NCBI GenBank assembly: GCA_964542855.1
Contig: CAZIWJ010000046.1
Location: 1-18,482 of the forward strand
Length of the DNA stretch: 18,482 nucleotides
Direction: 5' to 3'
Source of the DNA: CAZIWJ01 sp964542855
GTDB taxonomy: Bacteria; Bacteroidota; Bacteroidia; Cytophagales; Cyclobacteriaceae
Shown: positions 1-7,249 of the stretch, piece by piece
Position numbering within the stretch: the first letter of the stretch is position 1
How the letters are laid out: every line of letters starts with the position of its first letter
Program-made: the position numbers and the translations under genes
The notes under the pieces: model-generated
What the model saw: only the letters and a program-made list of their open reading frames with translations
Told to the model about the DNA's origin: nothing
Databases searched by the model: none

Positions 1-391
1 CATACAAGTTGTGGAAGTACTATAAACAAATTGTCTGCTTATCAACTGATAAGCAACTCCTTTGTGTAATATTTAATTGCTTGGGGTTATACAGAAGCTA
101 CCCGGGTTTGGTAAATAAAAGAAGATCATTACACCATACCTGCCTGGTCCATTTTACTATTCTTTTCCCATTCACTGTGTGTAATTTATGTCCTGTTACA
201 CGAGCGATAATGAGGTAGACTTAACCGGCTGCTTGGTATTGCCCGGTATGTACCTTTAAAACCACTGATTGTGTATGGTAAATGGTGCAGACACCTGGTA
301 TTATCTTTTCAGTAGTCATATGTGGGAGTACCTCATAATTAGTGTAATTAAATTATTTTTTATGAAATTAAACCCTTAAACCCTAATTATT
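1..391. other. Intergenic region upstream of PAS gene; no convincing gene
   Basis: No believable coding region is seen. A 69-codon open frame at 9-218 is rich in Cys, Leu and Arg in a way typical of translated non-coding DNA, and it has no recognisable motif. The stretch holds a perfect 7-bp inverted repeat (GCTTATC/GATAAGC) at 37-54. It also holds a 12-mer, TAATGAGGTAGA, at 208-219 that recurs in the other large intergenic region at 17091-17102. The last 70 bases before the PAS gene are very AT-rich and probably hold its promoter, but no good TTG/TAnnTTTG pair could be placed. Confidence 0.6.
37..54. repeat. Short perfect inverted repeat (hairpin)
   Basis: Seven bases, GCTTATC, are followed after AACT by their exact complement GATAAGC. 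No T-run follows, so this is not a standard intrinsic terminator. It could be a binding site for a dimeric regulator or an RNA hairpin at the end of a transcript lying outside the window. Confidence 0.4.
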
Positions 392-793
392 ATGATTGAC
401 GTACAGGAAACTAATCGATTAAAGGACGCTATTAATGCAAATCCACAAGACTTTGAAAAAATCATAGAAAACACTGATCTGGCAATTTGCATTACTGACG
501 AAAACGGGTATTTCGTTGCAGTGAACGATAACTACTGCAGTATGTACGAATATGATCGCGACGAATTAATAGGCCAGAGCTTCTTGATGGTAGTACCCGA
601 TGAGAACAAGGATGATCTTACTGATCTACACGAAAAGTTTATCGAGATTCAGATTGAAATGTTTAGAGACTGGGAGGTAGTAAACAAGTCGGGCAAGCGA
701 ATGAAAATTGATGTGGATGCCGGGTTTACCGATAAAATTAACGATACTCCGCACAAAATTACTTTCGTGAAGCTGAATCAGGTGTTGAACTGA
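392..793 (+). CDS. Stand-alone PAS domain protein
   Basis: This 133-residue protein is almost entirely one PAS fold (about residues 20-130), preceded by a short helix. The core CITDENGYFVAVND (33-46) followed by a Y-x-R-DELIGQSF segment (54-64) is the usual first half of a PAS domain. The C-terminal half, with KSGKRMKIDVDAGF at 99-112, is the PAC-like beta part. There is no kinase, cyclase, DNA-binding or membrane segment, so it can only act by binding a ligand or a partner protein. No LOV NCRFLQ motif is present, and no haem or flavin ligand can be assigned. The ATG is preceded by AT-rich sequence without a Shine-Dalgarno site, as is common in Bacteroidota. The gene is monocistronic and ends at a bidirectional terminator shared with the convergent TPR gene. 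Function is unknown; a sensory adaptor for a histidine kinase is an inference only. Confidence 0.85.
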   Translation: MIDVQETNRLKDAINANPQDFEKIIENTDLAICITDENGYFVAVNDNYCSMYEYDRDELIGQSFLMVVPDENKDDLTDLHEKFIEIQIEMFRDWEVVNKSGKRMKIDVDAGFTDKINDTPHKITFVKLNQVLN

Positions 794-810
794 TTGGCTA
801 ATCATAACTG

Positions 811-842
811 AAAAAGCCAGGTTTCGCTGCCTGGCTTTTTTT
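811..842. terminator. Bidirectional intrinsic terminator between PAS and TPR genes
   Basis: AAAAAGCCAGG and CCTGGCTTTTT flank an 8-base loop, giving a GC-rich 6-bp stem extended by A-T pairs. The T-run at 836-842 ends plus-strand transcripts of the PAS gene. The A-run at 811-815 reads as a T-run for minus-strand transcripts of the TPR gene, which stops 11 bases away. The two convergent genes therefore share one terminator. Confidence 0.9.
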
Positions 843-852
843 GCGTAATACT

Positions 853-1344
853 TTAATGTGTATTCACTTTAGTTTTTAACCTTTTTACCTGGGCTTGAAT
901 GGTACTTTGCTTGGGCTTAATATCTAGAATTCGTTCAAATGCCCGCAGGGCTGCGTGGTTATCGCCTACGGTAAGATAAATAGATGCCAGGCCAGAAAGA
1001 GCCCCAAAATGGCGGGACTCAAGCGAAAGGGTTAGTTTAGCATCATCCATCGACTTCTTATAATCGCCACGTAAAAAGTAGGCAGTGGCTCGCTTATTCC
1101 AGGCTTCTACAAAATCGGGCATCTGCTCTATCACCCGACTAAAAATTTCTATAGCCTTTGTATATTGGCTATCCAGCATTAAAGTAGTAGCCTCTTCCAT
1201 CATTTGGTTAATGATTTCATCACCACTCTCCAGCCATAAAGCCCAGATTTTAGTTTCAATTTCCTGCGTTACACTTGCTCGTTCTGCTGTGCTTAATTGC
1301 TCGAAAAGCTCATTAAGCTGCATATCTCTTTCTGAATAACTCAT
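853..1344 (-). CDS. Small TPR-repeat protein
   Basis: A 163-residue soluble protein with about three tetratricopeptide repeats (roughly 45-78, 79-112 and 113-146), after an N-terminal helix containing IWALWLESGD (33-42). The repeats carry the usual A/G/Y/A/P positions, for example EAWNKRATAYFLRGDYKKSMDDA. The combination of an IW-x2-W-x-SG lead-in, PDF-x-EAWN-RA-AYF and LE-RHFGALSGL recalls, from memory, a family of small TPR proteins common in Alphaproteobacteria, so this may be a widely distributed orthologue rather than a generic TPR. There is no signal peptide or membrane segment, so the protein is cytoplasmic. TPRs bind other proteins; the partner is not known. The first ATG is used because the next Met (residue 8) would not change the fold. 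It is transcribed towards the PAS gene and ends at the shared terminator. Confidence 0.85.
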   Translation of the reverse strand: MSYSERDMQLNELFEQLSTAERASVTQEIETKIWALWLESGDEIINQMMEEATTLMLDSQYTKAIEIFSRVIEQMPDFVEAWNKRATAYFLRGDYKKSMDDAKLTLSLESRHFGALSGLASIYLTVGDNHAALRAFERILDIKPKQSTIQAQVKRLKTKVNTH

Positions 1345-1555
1345 ATTTTATCTGGCTTAAAGTAAAAATTAGAACCCTGAACGTGTACTGCACTATCAAG
1401 CATTCACTCAAAAGGTTAGCTTTGTTTACATTTTATAACCTAATGATAAACAAAAAGTTATTATTTTAATTATTTGTACTGGTCTGAAACCTACAGTTGC
1501 AATGAATTAGCTGAAAAAGGAGCATCTCGAAGAAATTAAAATACCAGGTTTGAAG

Positions 1556-2149
1556 CTACTTGATATTTAGTAGATGCCCCATTATGGTTTGCTTGGTTTG
1601 AAGGTAGCCGATGTTGTTATCATTAGGCTCAATAATAACAGGTATCCGCTCCACGACGTCGATCTGGTTATTTTTAAGACTATCTATTTTGTCAGGATTA
1701 TTAGTCATAAGCCGAACCTGTGTAATATTCAGGTCATCAAGGATAATTTTTGCTGAAGTGTAATCTCTTTCATCTATATCAAATCCAAGGTGAACATTGG
1801 CTTCAGCAGTATCGAATCCTTTATCCTGAAGTTGATAAGCTTTCAGTTTATTAATTAATCCAATACCTCTTCCCTCCTGTCGCAAGTAAATCAGGGCCCC
1901 ACCTTCTTTTCCAATTTGCAAAAGGGCAGCGTGGAGTTGTTCCCCGCAATCGCAGCGGGCAGAGGCGAAAATATCTCCTGTAAGGCATTCCGAATGAACC
2001 CGAACCAGTGGAATTTCATTAGTGTTAATTGAACTAACCAGGGCAATGTGCGGTCGATTATCTTCCGGGGTTTCGGCGTAGGCAATCATCTGAAATGTAC
2101 CATAAGGTGTAGGTATTTCTGCCTCAGCTTGTCTTTTCATAACTGACAT
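1556..2149 (-). CDS. ribA: GTP cyclohydrolase II
   Basis: RibA converts GTP to 2,5-diamino-6-ribosylamino-4(3H)-pyrimidinone 5'-phosphate, formate and pyrophosphate, the first committed step of riboflavin synthesis in the cytoplasm. The zinc site is intact: SECLTGDIFASARCDCG places Cys at 55, 66 and 68. The catalytic segment LRQEGRGIGL (89-98) and Tyr105 are present, and the family C-terminal NNP/D segment (about 150-153) follows. At 197 residues it matches the monofunctional enzyme (about 196 residues in E. coli) and is not fused to the RibB synthase domain found in many other bacteria. Translation could start at Met1 or Met4; both lie just before the conserved KRQAEAEIPTPYG. No other riboflavin gene is adjacent, so the pathway is dispersed here. 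No FMN riboswitch was recognised in the leader, which lies upstream of 2149. Confidence 0.95.
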   Translation of the reverse strand: MSVMKRQAEAEIPTPYGTFQMIAYAETPEDNRPHIALVSSINTNEIPLVRVHSECLTGDIFASARCDCGEQLHAALLQIGKEGGALIYLRQEGRGIGLINKLKAYQLQDKGFDTAEANVHLGFDIDERDYTSAKIILDDLNITQVRLMTNNPDKIDSLKNNQIDVVERIPVIIEPNDNNIGYLQTKQTIMGHLLNIK

Positions 2150-2465
2150 TCATTTCGTGGCTGCAATACTACGCAGGAAAACTGGTTGCAATTCAATTTA
2201 TTCTCTGGGTTCTTTTTAATAAAACAAATCATAGAAAGAAAATATGATTAGTTAAGGTTGTAACGTTCTGACTGGTGATTGAGTTTACAGCGTACTAATA
2301 TAACTAGTCTTTAAAATTATAACTGGGTTGAATAACAAGTAACGTTTGCTTCACTGGTTATGCTGCAAAACAAATAACTTACTCAACTAATAGGTTCATG
2401 ACTATATTCTTACTAACTGATTTGTTGTAAAACACCGGGTAAATCAGTAACATTGCATTCCAACT
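2150..2465. other. Divergent intergenic region between ribA and tRNA-Leu
   Basis: These 316 AT-rich bases must carry the leftward promoter of ribA and the rightward promoter of the tRNA gene. Only the tRNA promoter could be placed. No coding region, structured leader or repeat was recognised in the rest. Confidence 0.6.
2425..2455 (+). promoter_or_regulatory. Probable promoter of tRNA-Leu
   Basis: A TTG at 2425-2427 is followed after 20 bases by TAACATTG at 2448-2455. This is one mismatch from the Bacteroidota sigma-ABfr -7 element TAnnTTTG, at the expected spacing. Transcription would begin a few bases before the mature tRNA 5' end at 2466. Confidence 0.5.
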
Positions 2466-2549
2466 GCGCACGTGGTGGAATTGGTAGACACGCTGTCTTG
2501 AGGGGGCAGTGCCTTAACTGGCGTGGAAGTTCGAATCTTCTCGTGCGCA
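2466..2549 (+). tRNA. tRNA-Leu (anticodon GAG)
   Basis: A complete class II tRNA of 84 nt. The acceptor stem GCGCACG pairs with CGTGCGC, followed by discriminator A2549. The D-arm contains GGAATTGGTAGACA. The anticodon stem CTGTC/GGCAG encloses the loop TTGAGGG with anticodon GAG at 2500-2502. The long variable arm (TGCC...GGCG) is typical of Leu, and the T-arm GGAAG-TTCGAAT-CTTCT is intact. It reads CUC/CUU leucine codons. The 3' CCA is not encoded (ACA follows), so CCA-adding enzyme is required. Confidence 0.96.
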
Positions 2550-2669
2550 CAACACAATACTTTTCTTTTTCATCATACCGGTATCTTTTTTACTCGTGTA
2601 TGATCTGGCCTGTAAACGGCTATATCTTGCAATTAATTCATAATATTTTTGGAATAATTTCAAATCATT

Positions 2670-5600
2670 ATGAAGCAATTGCTGGAAAATGCAGAGCTGG
2701 AAAAACCCTTATTCTTATTCCGAAGCTTATTATTTTTTGGTATTACACTCGTGCTATTACCGGTGTGGTTCAAGAATTATCTGCATCCTGGTATAACCGA
2801 TCCAGTTTGGTTTCGCCTAACGGTTTCTGGCATCATGGCCGCTATCTTGTTTGGTTCTTTTTACGCTCTGGTCGTAAAAAAATACTTTCAGCAACTTGTT
2901 TACAGCCTCAGCTTTGTCCTGGTCGTGTGGCTCCAGGTTCTGCTCTACATCAATAATTTCCATAGCCACTATACTGGCAGCATCTACATTTTACTGAGTT
3001 TAAGCCTCGTTCTTTACACCAAAAAAGCCAGTGGAGTTTACATTTTATTATTTGTTATCTCAACACTGATCAATATTTCACTGGTGAAGCAGGCACCAGT
3101 GAATCAGACTCAGCTTATTTTTCAGCTACTCCTGTATGCGGGTTTTATTTATTTCGTGGTTATTAGCCGGTACCGCCACAAACAAAGGTTAGAATCTGCT
3201 ATTCGGGAAGAGAAAAAACTGAACGAAGAATTAACTGCTAGCGAAATGCTGTTTGAGCAGACCCTGGCCGATCAGAAAGAATTACTGCAACGGATAGGTG
3301 AAAATGAGCAACAATTAAAGGAAACCCAGGCCCTGGTGAAACTTGGATACTGGTCGATTAATGATCAGACTAAAAAGGTATACTGGTCCGATGAAATATA
3401 TCAACAACTAGGCCACCCTCGCTATCGCTTATCTCCTTACGGAAACGCATTTAAAGCACTTTTGGTAAAAGAAGATATTCCCGTTGTGGAGGAGGCTATT
3501 GAAAAGGCCCGTAATGGTGAACAGGTTCGTTTTCAATATCGTATCAGACCCACCAACAAACATACCCGTTATATCATGTCTACTGTGCGCCCGATGTTCG
3601 ATGATTTCATGAACATTATTGGGGTATTTGGTTCTGCCATGGACATTACTGAAACTGAACTGGCCAAAGAAGAAATCCGTAAACTGGCCCTGGTTGCCGA
3701 GAAAACGGAAAACGGAGTAGTTATTACCGATCGTGAAGGGAATATTGAATGGGTAAACCGAAGCTTTGAACAGATTACGGGATACAATATAAATGAAGTG
3801 TATGGGAAAAAACCCGGGGAATTCCTCCAGGGCCCCGAAACCGACCCGGCGACAATTGAACGCTTTGGCCAGGCTCTCAGCCAGGGCAGGCCTTACAAAT
3901 GTGAACTGGTTAACTACACGAAAAGCGGCCGGAAAATGTTCTTATCCATAGAATGCCAGCCCATTAAAAACGAACGGGGCGATATTGAACGCTTTATAGC
4001 CATTGAGTCGGACATTACCAAAGAGCGACTTATTCAGCAACGCATACTGGACTCGGAGCAGGCGGTGAGAGAAGCCCAGCAGTTGGCCGGACTGGGTGCC
4101 TGGGAGTACGATCCGGGGCAAGAACTAATTTTATGGTCAGAGGAACTCAGCCAGATTTTTGGCATGGGTACGAAGGGAGTAGGTAAGCACACCCTGGAAT
4201 ATACCCTGATGTTCTTTAACGAAATATCGAAGTCAATTTTTAAAAAAGCACTGCGGGATACTTCACAATCGGGAAAAAAATTGGAACTCACCCTGGGCAT
4301 TCTCACCCGACAGCAGCAACACCGGTGGGTAAGGATTGTTGGCAAACAAAAATTCAATATTAACGGTCAGTTAACCGTGAGCGGGGTGGTTCAGGATATT
4401 ACAGTAGATAAGAATTCCGAACAACAAATGGCCCAGTACCGCCGCGGGCTGGAAACCCTGAACATGATTGCCTCCCGCGCCAACCTGGATTATCAAAACC
4501 AAATTGAGCACGCCCTGGAAGCTGTTAGCGATTACCTGGGACTTCCCATTGGTATTGTGGCCAAGGTGCAGGATAAAATGTATGAGCCTGCTTTTGTAAG
4601 TTCCAAAATAGAAGCTGTATGTAAACCGGGGCAGGGGCCAACACCACTGGAAGAAGTACCTTGCGGTGATATTATTCTTAAAAAGAAGGCTATATCCAGA
4701 ACCTCATTTGGAAAAGTTAACCGCCATCCGTGCCATAAAAAGGCCCAATTGACTGCACATATCGGGGCTCCGATATACGTAAAAAGTGAGCTTTACGGCG
4801 TAGTAAGCTTTTTCACTACCGGGGAAAGAAAGGGAGAATTTACAGCTAATGATATTAGCTTTATTACTTTACTGGGTAACTGGATTGGCTTTACCCTGGA
4901 ACGTAAGGATGCTGAAGAACAACTGGTTCTTGCCAAAGAAAAAGCTGAAAAAGCTTCGTTGGCTAAAGCACAGTTTCTATCAACCATGAGCCATGAGATC
5001 AGGACCCCCATGAATGCGGTAATTGGTATTTCACACATACTGTTACAAGAGAACCCCAGGCCCGAACAAGTTGAAAACCTGAATGCCCTGAAATTTTCAG
5101 CCCAGAACCTGCTGGCTCTTATTAATGACATACTGGATTTCAGTAAAATTGAATCGGGGAAAATTGAACTCGAAGCAGCCAGTTTCGACGTTAAGGATTT
5201 ACTCAACGGGTTGCAGCATTCCTTCTCATTTAAGGCACAGGAAAAAGGAATCGCATTTAATATTCAACATGGTAATAATCTTCCAGCATTACTGGTTGGT
5301 GACCCTACTCGTCTTTCCCAGGTGCTGAATAACCTGGTTAGTAACGCGGTAAAATTTACTGATAAGGGATCGGTAACTCTTTCGCTAAACATTTTAGAAC
5401 TACTCGAAGAAAAAATAACAATTCAGTTTGAGGTAACCGATACGGGTATTGGTATACCGGAAGATAAACGGGAATCTATTTTCAATGCCTTTATCCAGGC
5501 CAATGCTGATACTACCCGCAAGTACGGTGGTACCGGGCTCGGGCTGTCTATAACCAAAAAACTCCTGGAAATTATGGGAAGCCAAATATTTATCGATAGT

Positions 5601-6092
5601 TCACCGGGTAAGGGAACCCGGTTCTACTTTACCTTATCGTTTTTCATTGATAAGGAGAAACTAAAAGTAAAGAAACCTGCTAATAACCAGACGGTAAACT
5701 ACGATAAACTGGAAAATACCAAAGTTTTACTGGCAGAAGATAATGCCATGAACGTAATGGTAGCCCGCAAATTCCTGGAAAAATGGGGCTTTACCGTTGA
5801 AGTAGCAGAGAATGGTAAAATTGCAGTAGATAAAGCTAAAACAACAAAGTACGACCTTGTTCTGATGGACCTGCAAATGCCTGTACTGGATGGATATGAA
5901 GCAACCAAAGCCATTAAAGCTTCTAACAAAAATTTACCCATAGTTGCTCTCACTGCTTCTGCTGTACTTGAAATTCAGGAAAGGGTAATGAGTGCAGGTA
6001 TGGATGATTTCATTACCAAACCGTTTAACCCTGATGAACTATACCGCAAAATTACTTATCAACTGAAAAAGGGGAAAACGCTGTTAAAATAA
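2670..6092 (+). CDS. Membrane hybrid histidine kinase with three PAS domains, GAF, HisKA, HATPase and receiver
   Basis: An 1140-residue sensor. Six hydrophobic segments (about 15-35, 48-68, 75-97, 101-117, 122-138, 149-168) form a membrane domain with short loops. A coiled coil follows (170-220), then PAS1 (222-330), PAS2 (338-452), PAS3 (465-580) and a GAF domain (594-745). The kinase core follows: the H-box STMSHEIRTP has phospho-acceptor His775, the N-box NLVSNAVKFT starts near 887, and G-boxes are DTGIGIP and GGTGLGLS. A C-terminal receiver has acidic Glu1023/Asp1024, phospho-Asp1067 (LMDLQMP), Thr1095 and Lys1117, all intact. There is no Hpt or DNA-binding output, so a separate phosphotransfer protein or regulator outside the window is needed. 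PAS2 resembles LOV domains but lacks the photoactive Cys. The gene starts 120 bases after the tRNA. A perfect TATTTTTG -7-like box at 2644-2651 lies just before the start, but no TTG lies at the right distance. The signal sensed is unknown. Confidence 0.93.
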   Translation: MKQLLENAELEKPLFLFRSLLFFGITLVLLPVWFKNYLHPGITDPVWFRLTVSGIMAAILFGSFYALVVKKYFQQLVYSLSFVLVVWLQVLLYINNFHSHYTGSIYILLSLSLVLYTKKASGVYILLFVISTLINISLVKQAPVNQTQLIFQLLLYAGFIYFVVISRYRHKQRLESAIREEKKLNEELTASEMLFEQTLADQKELLQRIGENEQQLKETQALVKLGYWSINDQTKKVYWSDEIYQQLGHPRYRLSPYGNAFKALLVKEDIPVVEEAIEKARNGEQVRFQYRIRPTNKHTRYIMSTVRPMFDDFMNIIGVFGSAMDITETELAKEEIRKLALVAEKTENGVVITDREGNIEWVNRSFEQITGYNINEVYGKKPGEFLQGPETDPATIERFGQALSQGRPYKCELVNYTKSGRKMFLSIECQPIKNERGDIERFIAIESDITKERLIQQRILDSEQAVREAQQLAGLGAWEYDPGQELILWSEELSQIFGMGTKGVGKHTLEYTLMFFNEISKSIFKKALRDTSQSGKKLELTLGILTRQQQHRWVRIVGKQKFNINGQLTVSGVVQDITVDKNSEQQMAQYRRGLETLNMIASRANLDYQNQIEHALEAVSDYLGLPIGIVAKVQDKMYEPAFVSSKIEAVCKPGQGPTPLEEVPCGDIILKKKAISRTSFGKVNRHPCHKKAQLTAHIGAPIYVKSELYGVVSFFTTGERKGEFTANDISFITLLGNWIGFTLERKDAEEQLVLAKEKAEKASLAKAQFLSTMSHEIRTPMNAVIGISHILLQENPRPEQVENLNALKFSAQNLLALINDILDFSKIESGKIELEAASFDVKDLLNGLQHSFSFKAQEKGIAFNIQHGNNLPALLVGDPTRLSQVLNNLVSNAVKFTDKGSVTLSLNILELLEEKITIQFEVTDTGIGIPEDKRESIFNAFIQANADTTRKYGGTGLGLSITKKLLEIMGSQIFIDSSPGKGTRFYFTLSFFIDKEKLKVKKPANNQTVNYDKLENTKVLLAEDNAMNVMVARKFLEKWGFTVEVAENGKIAVDKAKTTKYDLVLMDLQMPVLDGYEATKAIKASNKNLPIVALTASAVLEIQERVMSAGMDDFITKPFNPDELYRKITYQLKKGKTLLK

Positions 6093-6297
6093 GTTCATTA
6101 TTAACAGGAATTATACTTCTGGAATATGTCTTTATTACCAACCGTTTACTTCCTGAAAATACAGGCTTGTAAAATAATTCTGTGCGTTAGAAAAATGGTA
6201 AGTTACTGTTCAGGTAATGCTTTTCCTGAAACCGACATGTGTTCCGGCATCATGAACCACACGCCTGGCAAAAAGCAATTTACGGAAACGAACACCT

Positions 6298-7140
6298 TTA
6301 GGAACCCGCTAGCCTGGTTAAACGCCTAATTCGCTCCTTGGTATACGGGTGCGTTCTGAGCCATTCGGGAACATCGATTTGCCAGCCTCTTACCCCGCCT
6401 TTCATCCTGCTGTTGTAGTGTTCTAGTTTTTCCAGCGCCCGGGCCAGGCCGATTGGATTTTGTGTAATCTGTACGGCAGCAGCATCGGCTTCGTATTCGC
6501 GGGTCCGGGACAACGCCAGGTTCAATATATTAATCAGAAACGGTCCGAATAGTAACAGCAGAATGGCTACCCAGGAAATGGGTTGATACCCCATAAAGAG
6601 CAGGGGCAAGTTGATAATAATTAGAATACGACCAATAAAGCTGAACATCCGGGTTAAGCGGGTAACGTAATCGGCAACGCGCTTCAGTACCATGTCCCTG
6701 TTGGTAATGTGACTGATCTCATGGGCAATGACGCCGGCCAACTCTTCAGTGTTCAGGTTTTGTAACAAGCCGGCCGATAGGGCAACGATGGGCTCTTTTT
6801 TACTCCCTGTAGCAAATGCGTTTAACGCCCGGGTAGGCAAGTAGTACAGTATGGGTGCTTGCTCTAGCCCGGCCCGCTGAGCTACATGGCCGGTAATCCG
6901 GTATAAATTGGAAGCCTGATAAGGAGATAATTTCTTTCCACCCTGCAACTGAACAATCAGCGCAGGGGGCAGGGCAGGAAGTACTCCAATAAAGATAACA
7001 CTAAATACAAACGTCCAGATTAACCCATCAATTCCCACGAAAGAATACCCCAGGGCCAGCATCAGGGCTACCATTAATAAAAGCATTAAGCCGGTTCTCA
7101 ACCGGTTTTTAATTGAATAGGTTGCGTATTTTGGTAACAT
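6298..7140 (-). CDS. HtpX-like M48 membrane metalloprotease
   Basis: A 280-residue zinc protease of family M48 (HtpX/Ste24-like), close in length to E. coli HtpX (293). Two N-terminal membrane segments (about 14-34 and 40-63) precede the catalytic domain. The zinc site is His140-Glu141-x2-His144 (HEISH), with Glu217 in the EYEAD motif as third ligand. Two further hydrophobic segments (167-184, 188-210) lie between them, as in HtpX. The C-terminal THPYTKERIRRL (263-274) is the family's signature ending. Proteins of this type degrade damaged or misfolded inner-membrane proteins from the cytoplasmic face. The gene starts 109 bases after the M20 peptidase stop on the same strand, so co-transcription is possible. 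It converges on the histidine kinase with no clear terminator between them. Whether it is the true orthologue of htpX or another M48 paralogue cannot be decided here. Confidence 0.9.
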   Translation of the reverse strand: MLPKYATYSIKNRLRTGLMLLLMVALMLALGYSFVGIDGLIWTFVFSVIFIGVLPALPPALIVQLQGGKKLSPYQASNLYRITGHVAQRAGLEQAPILYYLPTRALNAFATGSKKEPIVALSAGLLQNLNTEELAGVIAHEISHITNRDMVLKRVADYVTRLTRMFSFIGRILIIINLPLLFMGYQPISWVAILLLLFGPFLINILNLALSRTREYEADAAAVQITQNPIGLARALEKLEHYNSRMKGGVRGWQIDVPEWLRTHPYTKERIRRLTRLAGS

Positions 7141-7249
7141 ATCAAATTAATGTACGAACCTGCTCCTTTTCTTGTTTTTCAATTTGTGCCATCTGAAATC
7201 ATTTAAATGCAGGATTTACCATCCAGACGTTTTTCAATAGCGTTCGTTT

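Noticed and set aside
9..218. 69-codon open frame on the plus strand
   Set aside because: Its composition (many Cys, Leu, Arg, no motif) looks like translated non-coding DNA. Only its last codons overlap the shared 12-mer noted separately.
392..793. Stand-alone PAS protein as photoactive yellow protein or LOV photoreceptor
   Set aside because: There is no NCRFLQ motif, and the Cys49 context (NDNYCSMYEYD) does not match the chromophore site of photoactive yellow protein.
2644..2651. TATTTTTG as a promoter of the histidine kinase gene
   Set aside because: It is a perfect -7 element, but the nearest TTG (2627-2629) is only 14 bases away and the resulting leader would be about 12 bases. It is mentioned with the gene but not listed as a promoter.
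2453..2956. 167-codon open frame covering tRNA-Leu and the start of the histidine kinase
   Set aside because: It runs through the tRNA gene and overlaps the kinase in another frame, with low-quality composition.
6126..6329. 67-codon plus-strand frame after the histidine kinase
   Set aside because: It overlaps the end of the M48 gene and has no motif. The 205-base gap contains only a weak inverted repeat TTCAGG/CCTGAA at 6209-6230 without a T-run, so it was not called a terminator.
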